Shown: one piece after another, positions 62,647-64,000 of the stretch | Position numbering within the stretch: position 1 is the stretch's first letter | How the letters are laid out: every line of letters starts with the position of its first letter | From: Desulfosediminicola flagellatus | GTDB taxonomy: Bacteria > Desulfobacterota > Desulfobulbia > Desulfobulbales > Desulfocapsaceae | Direction of reading: 5' to 3' | Length of the DNA: 64,000 nucleotides | Assembly (NCBI RefSeq): GCF_005116655.2 | Contig: NZ_CP050698.1 | Span: 3,743,501 to 3,807,500 of the forward strand | Program-made: the position numbers and the translations under genes | The notes under the pieces: model-generated | The model's database searches: none | Told to the model about the DNA's origin: nothing | The model's input: only the letters and a program-made list of their open reading frames with translations

Positions 62647-64000
62647 ATGGCTCATAATGGAGATTTCAAACGGATGAACCTCAAACACCTTCTTGCCAAA
62701 GCCACACCGCTTCGTTCCGGAGATGTGCTTGCAGGTATCGCCGCAGAAAATGAAGAGGAACGGGTCCTGGCCCAGATGGCTCTGGCTGAAGTGCCGCTGA
62801 CCCGTTTCCTCGAAGAGTTTGTCATCCCATATGAGACCGATGAAGTTACCCGGCTCATAATTGATACCCATGACAAAGAAGCCTTTGCACCAATCAAAGG
62901 CTTCTCTGTTGGCGAGTTCCGTGACTGGCTGCTGACTGATGAGGTAGACACGGAAATACTTGCCCAGATTACCGACGGCATCACACCGGAGATGGCTGCA
63001 GCCGTCTCCAAACTTATGCGGGTACAGGACCTGATCCTTGTTGCCGCAAAATGTAGTGTTGTCACACGGTTTCGCAATACCATCGGGTTACCGGGTACAT
63101 TTTCCGTACGTCTTCAACCCAATCACCCGACTGACGACCTCAAGGGCATAGCCGCCTCCACTCTTGACGGGCTCTGTTACGGCTGTGGCGATGCTGTTAT
63201 AGGCATTAATCCGGCCACCGATAATGTGGATAACATAAACCGGATGCTGGACCTACTCAACTCCATCATCCAAACCAATGGGATACCAACTCAAAGTTGT
63301 GTCCTCACTCATGTTACCACAACCATGGAGGCGATTCGTCAGGGTGCACCTGTAGACCTCTGCTTCCAATCAATAGCGGGTTCTGAAAAAGCCAATGCAA
63401 GCTTTGGTGTTAACCTTAGCTTATTACAGGAAGCATATGAGGCTACCCTCTCACTCAATCGCGGATCAATAGGCAACAATGTGATGTACTTTGAGACAGG
63501 TCAGGGCAGTGCCCTTTCCGCCAACTGCCATCATGGTGTTGACCAGCAGACGCTTGAGGCTCGTGCCTACGCAGTGGCCAAAAAATTCAAGCCTCTGCTC
63601 GTTAATACGGTAGTCGGCTTTATCGGACCTGAATATCTGTATAACGGCAAACAAATCCAGCGCGCAGGCCTTGAAGACCACTTCTGTGGAAAACTGCTTG
63701 GCGTGCCGATGGGTGTTGATGTCTGCTACACAAATCACGCTGAGGCAGATCAGGATGATATGGATGTACTGCTTACCCTGCTTGGCACCGCAGGCTGTAA
63801 CTTTATCATGGGGGTGCCTGGTGCAGATGACATCATGCTCAACTACCAGTCCACCTCATTTCATGATGCAGCCTATATACGCAAACTACTCGATCTAAAA
63901 CCCGCTCCCGAATTCGAAACATGGCTGGAAAAACTGGCAATACATGACAATGGTCGTTTATTGCCTATCGAAAAGACCAACAGACTCCTTGCACTTACCG
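62647..64000 (+). CDS. eutB: Ethanolamine ammonia-lyase large subunit, 3' end cut by the window
   Basis: The frame stays open to the window edge (451 codons seen), so it is not closed by a stop. Residues 'LRSGDVLAGIAAENEEER', 'FSVRLQPNHPTDDLKGIAAS', 'GDAVIGINPATDNVDNINRM', 'NTVVGFIGPEYLYNGKQIQRAGLEDHF', 'VDVCYTNHAEADQDDMDVLL' and 'IMGVPGADDIMLNYQSTSFHD' match EutB along its length; perhaps 10-15 residues are missing. It is the adenosylcobalamin enzyme that turns ethanolamine into acetaldehyde and ammonia; eutC should follow. Start: ATG 62647 includes an 'FKxxNLKHLLAKA' stretch like other EutB; ATG 62674, with GGAG 11 bases upstream, is an alternative. No microcompartment genes are seen. Confidence 0.93.
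   Translation, partial: MAHNGDFKRMNLKHLLAKATPLRSGDVLAGIAAENEEERVLAQMALAEVPLTRFLEEFVIPYETDEVTRLIIDTHDKEAFAPIKGFSVGEFRDWLLTDEVDTEILAQITDGITPEMAAAVSKLMRVQDLILVAAKCSVVTRFRNTIGLPGTFSVRLQPNHPTDDLKGIAASTLDGLCYGCGDAVIGINPATDNVDNINRMLDLLNSIIQTNGIPTQSCVLTHVTTTMEAIRQGAPVDLCFQSIAGSEKANASFGVNLSLLQEAYEATLSLNRGSIGNNVMYFETGQGSALSANCHHGVDQQTLEARAYAVAKKFKPLLVNTVVGFIGPEYLYNGKQIQRAGLEDHFCGKLLGVPMGVDVCYTNHAEADQDDMDVLLTLLGTAGCNFIMGVPGADDIMLNYQSTSFHDAAYIRKLLDLKPAPEFETWLEKLAIHDNGRLLPIEKTNRLLALT

Noticed and set aside
62621..62677. Small 18-codon gene overlapping eutB
   Set aside because: No ribosome-binding site and no recognisable product; likely chance.

Overview
The window looks like a chromosome segment of a Gram-negative, probably sulfur-cycling member of the Desulfobacterota (Desulfobulbales-like). 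This placement is inference from gene content: a Desulfobacterota-style type II secretion locus, DUF2318/FtsX/ABC genes, a rubredoxin-DUF2231 membrane protein, metX-metW, and a TRAP transporter beside ethanolamine ammonia-lyase. No rRNA is present to confirm it.

Region by region. 1-467 is the 3' end of argA. 817-11319 encodes a 3500-residue surface adhesin of the LapA type: retention module, two di-alanine LapG-like sites, nine tandem 564-bp repeats of identical length, a VWA domain and C-terminal RTX repeats. 11.5-20.2 kb is mostly minus-strand housekeeping and redox genes: rubredoxin-DUF2231, a P-loop kinase-like protein, a LolD/FtsX/DUF2318 set, an ABC-F ATPase, a radical SAM protein and RNase III. 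A tRNA-Cys lies at 20.2 kb, followed by a vestigial PEP-CTERM-like tail and glycogen phosphorylase. 23.6-33.1 kb is a plus-strand metabolic cluster: metY, metX, metW, cysE, cysK, a LysR regulator that lacks a normal start codon, and a sucrose-phosphate synthase with an intact-looking phosphatase domain.

33.3-51.1 kb is a nearly complete type II secretion locus. One minus-strand run reads gspF, a delta-60-repeat/CFI-box-CTERM protein, then gspG-H-I-J-K-L-M-N-C-D-E and a DUF2452-like gene. A divergent pair, gspA-gspB, lies beyond it. The prepilin peptidase gene is not in the window. 51.2-56.2 kb is a signalling operon: two tandem BMP-family binding proteins coupled to a hybrid histidine kinase and a response regulator, with no ABC permease. 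A decayed receiver domain and a flippase/beta-propeller fusion follow. 59.4-64.0 kb is a TRAP transporter (dctPQM) behind a good sigma-54 promoter match, followed by eutB, which runs off the end.

Scattered through intergenic gaps is a family of about 145-bp MITE-like elements with terminal inverted repeats (four copies). How the parts work together: Met and Cys synthesis is clustered; T2SS probably exports the CFI-box protein and others; the adhesin would need a type I exporter encoded elsewhere; and the TRAP-eutB unit suggests uptake and breakdown of ethanolamine or a related amine.
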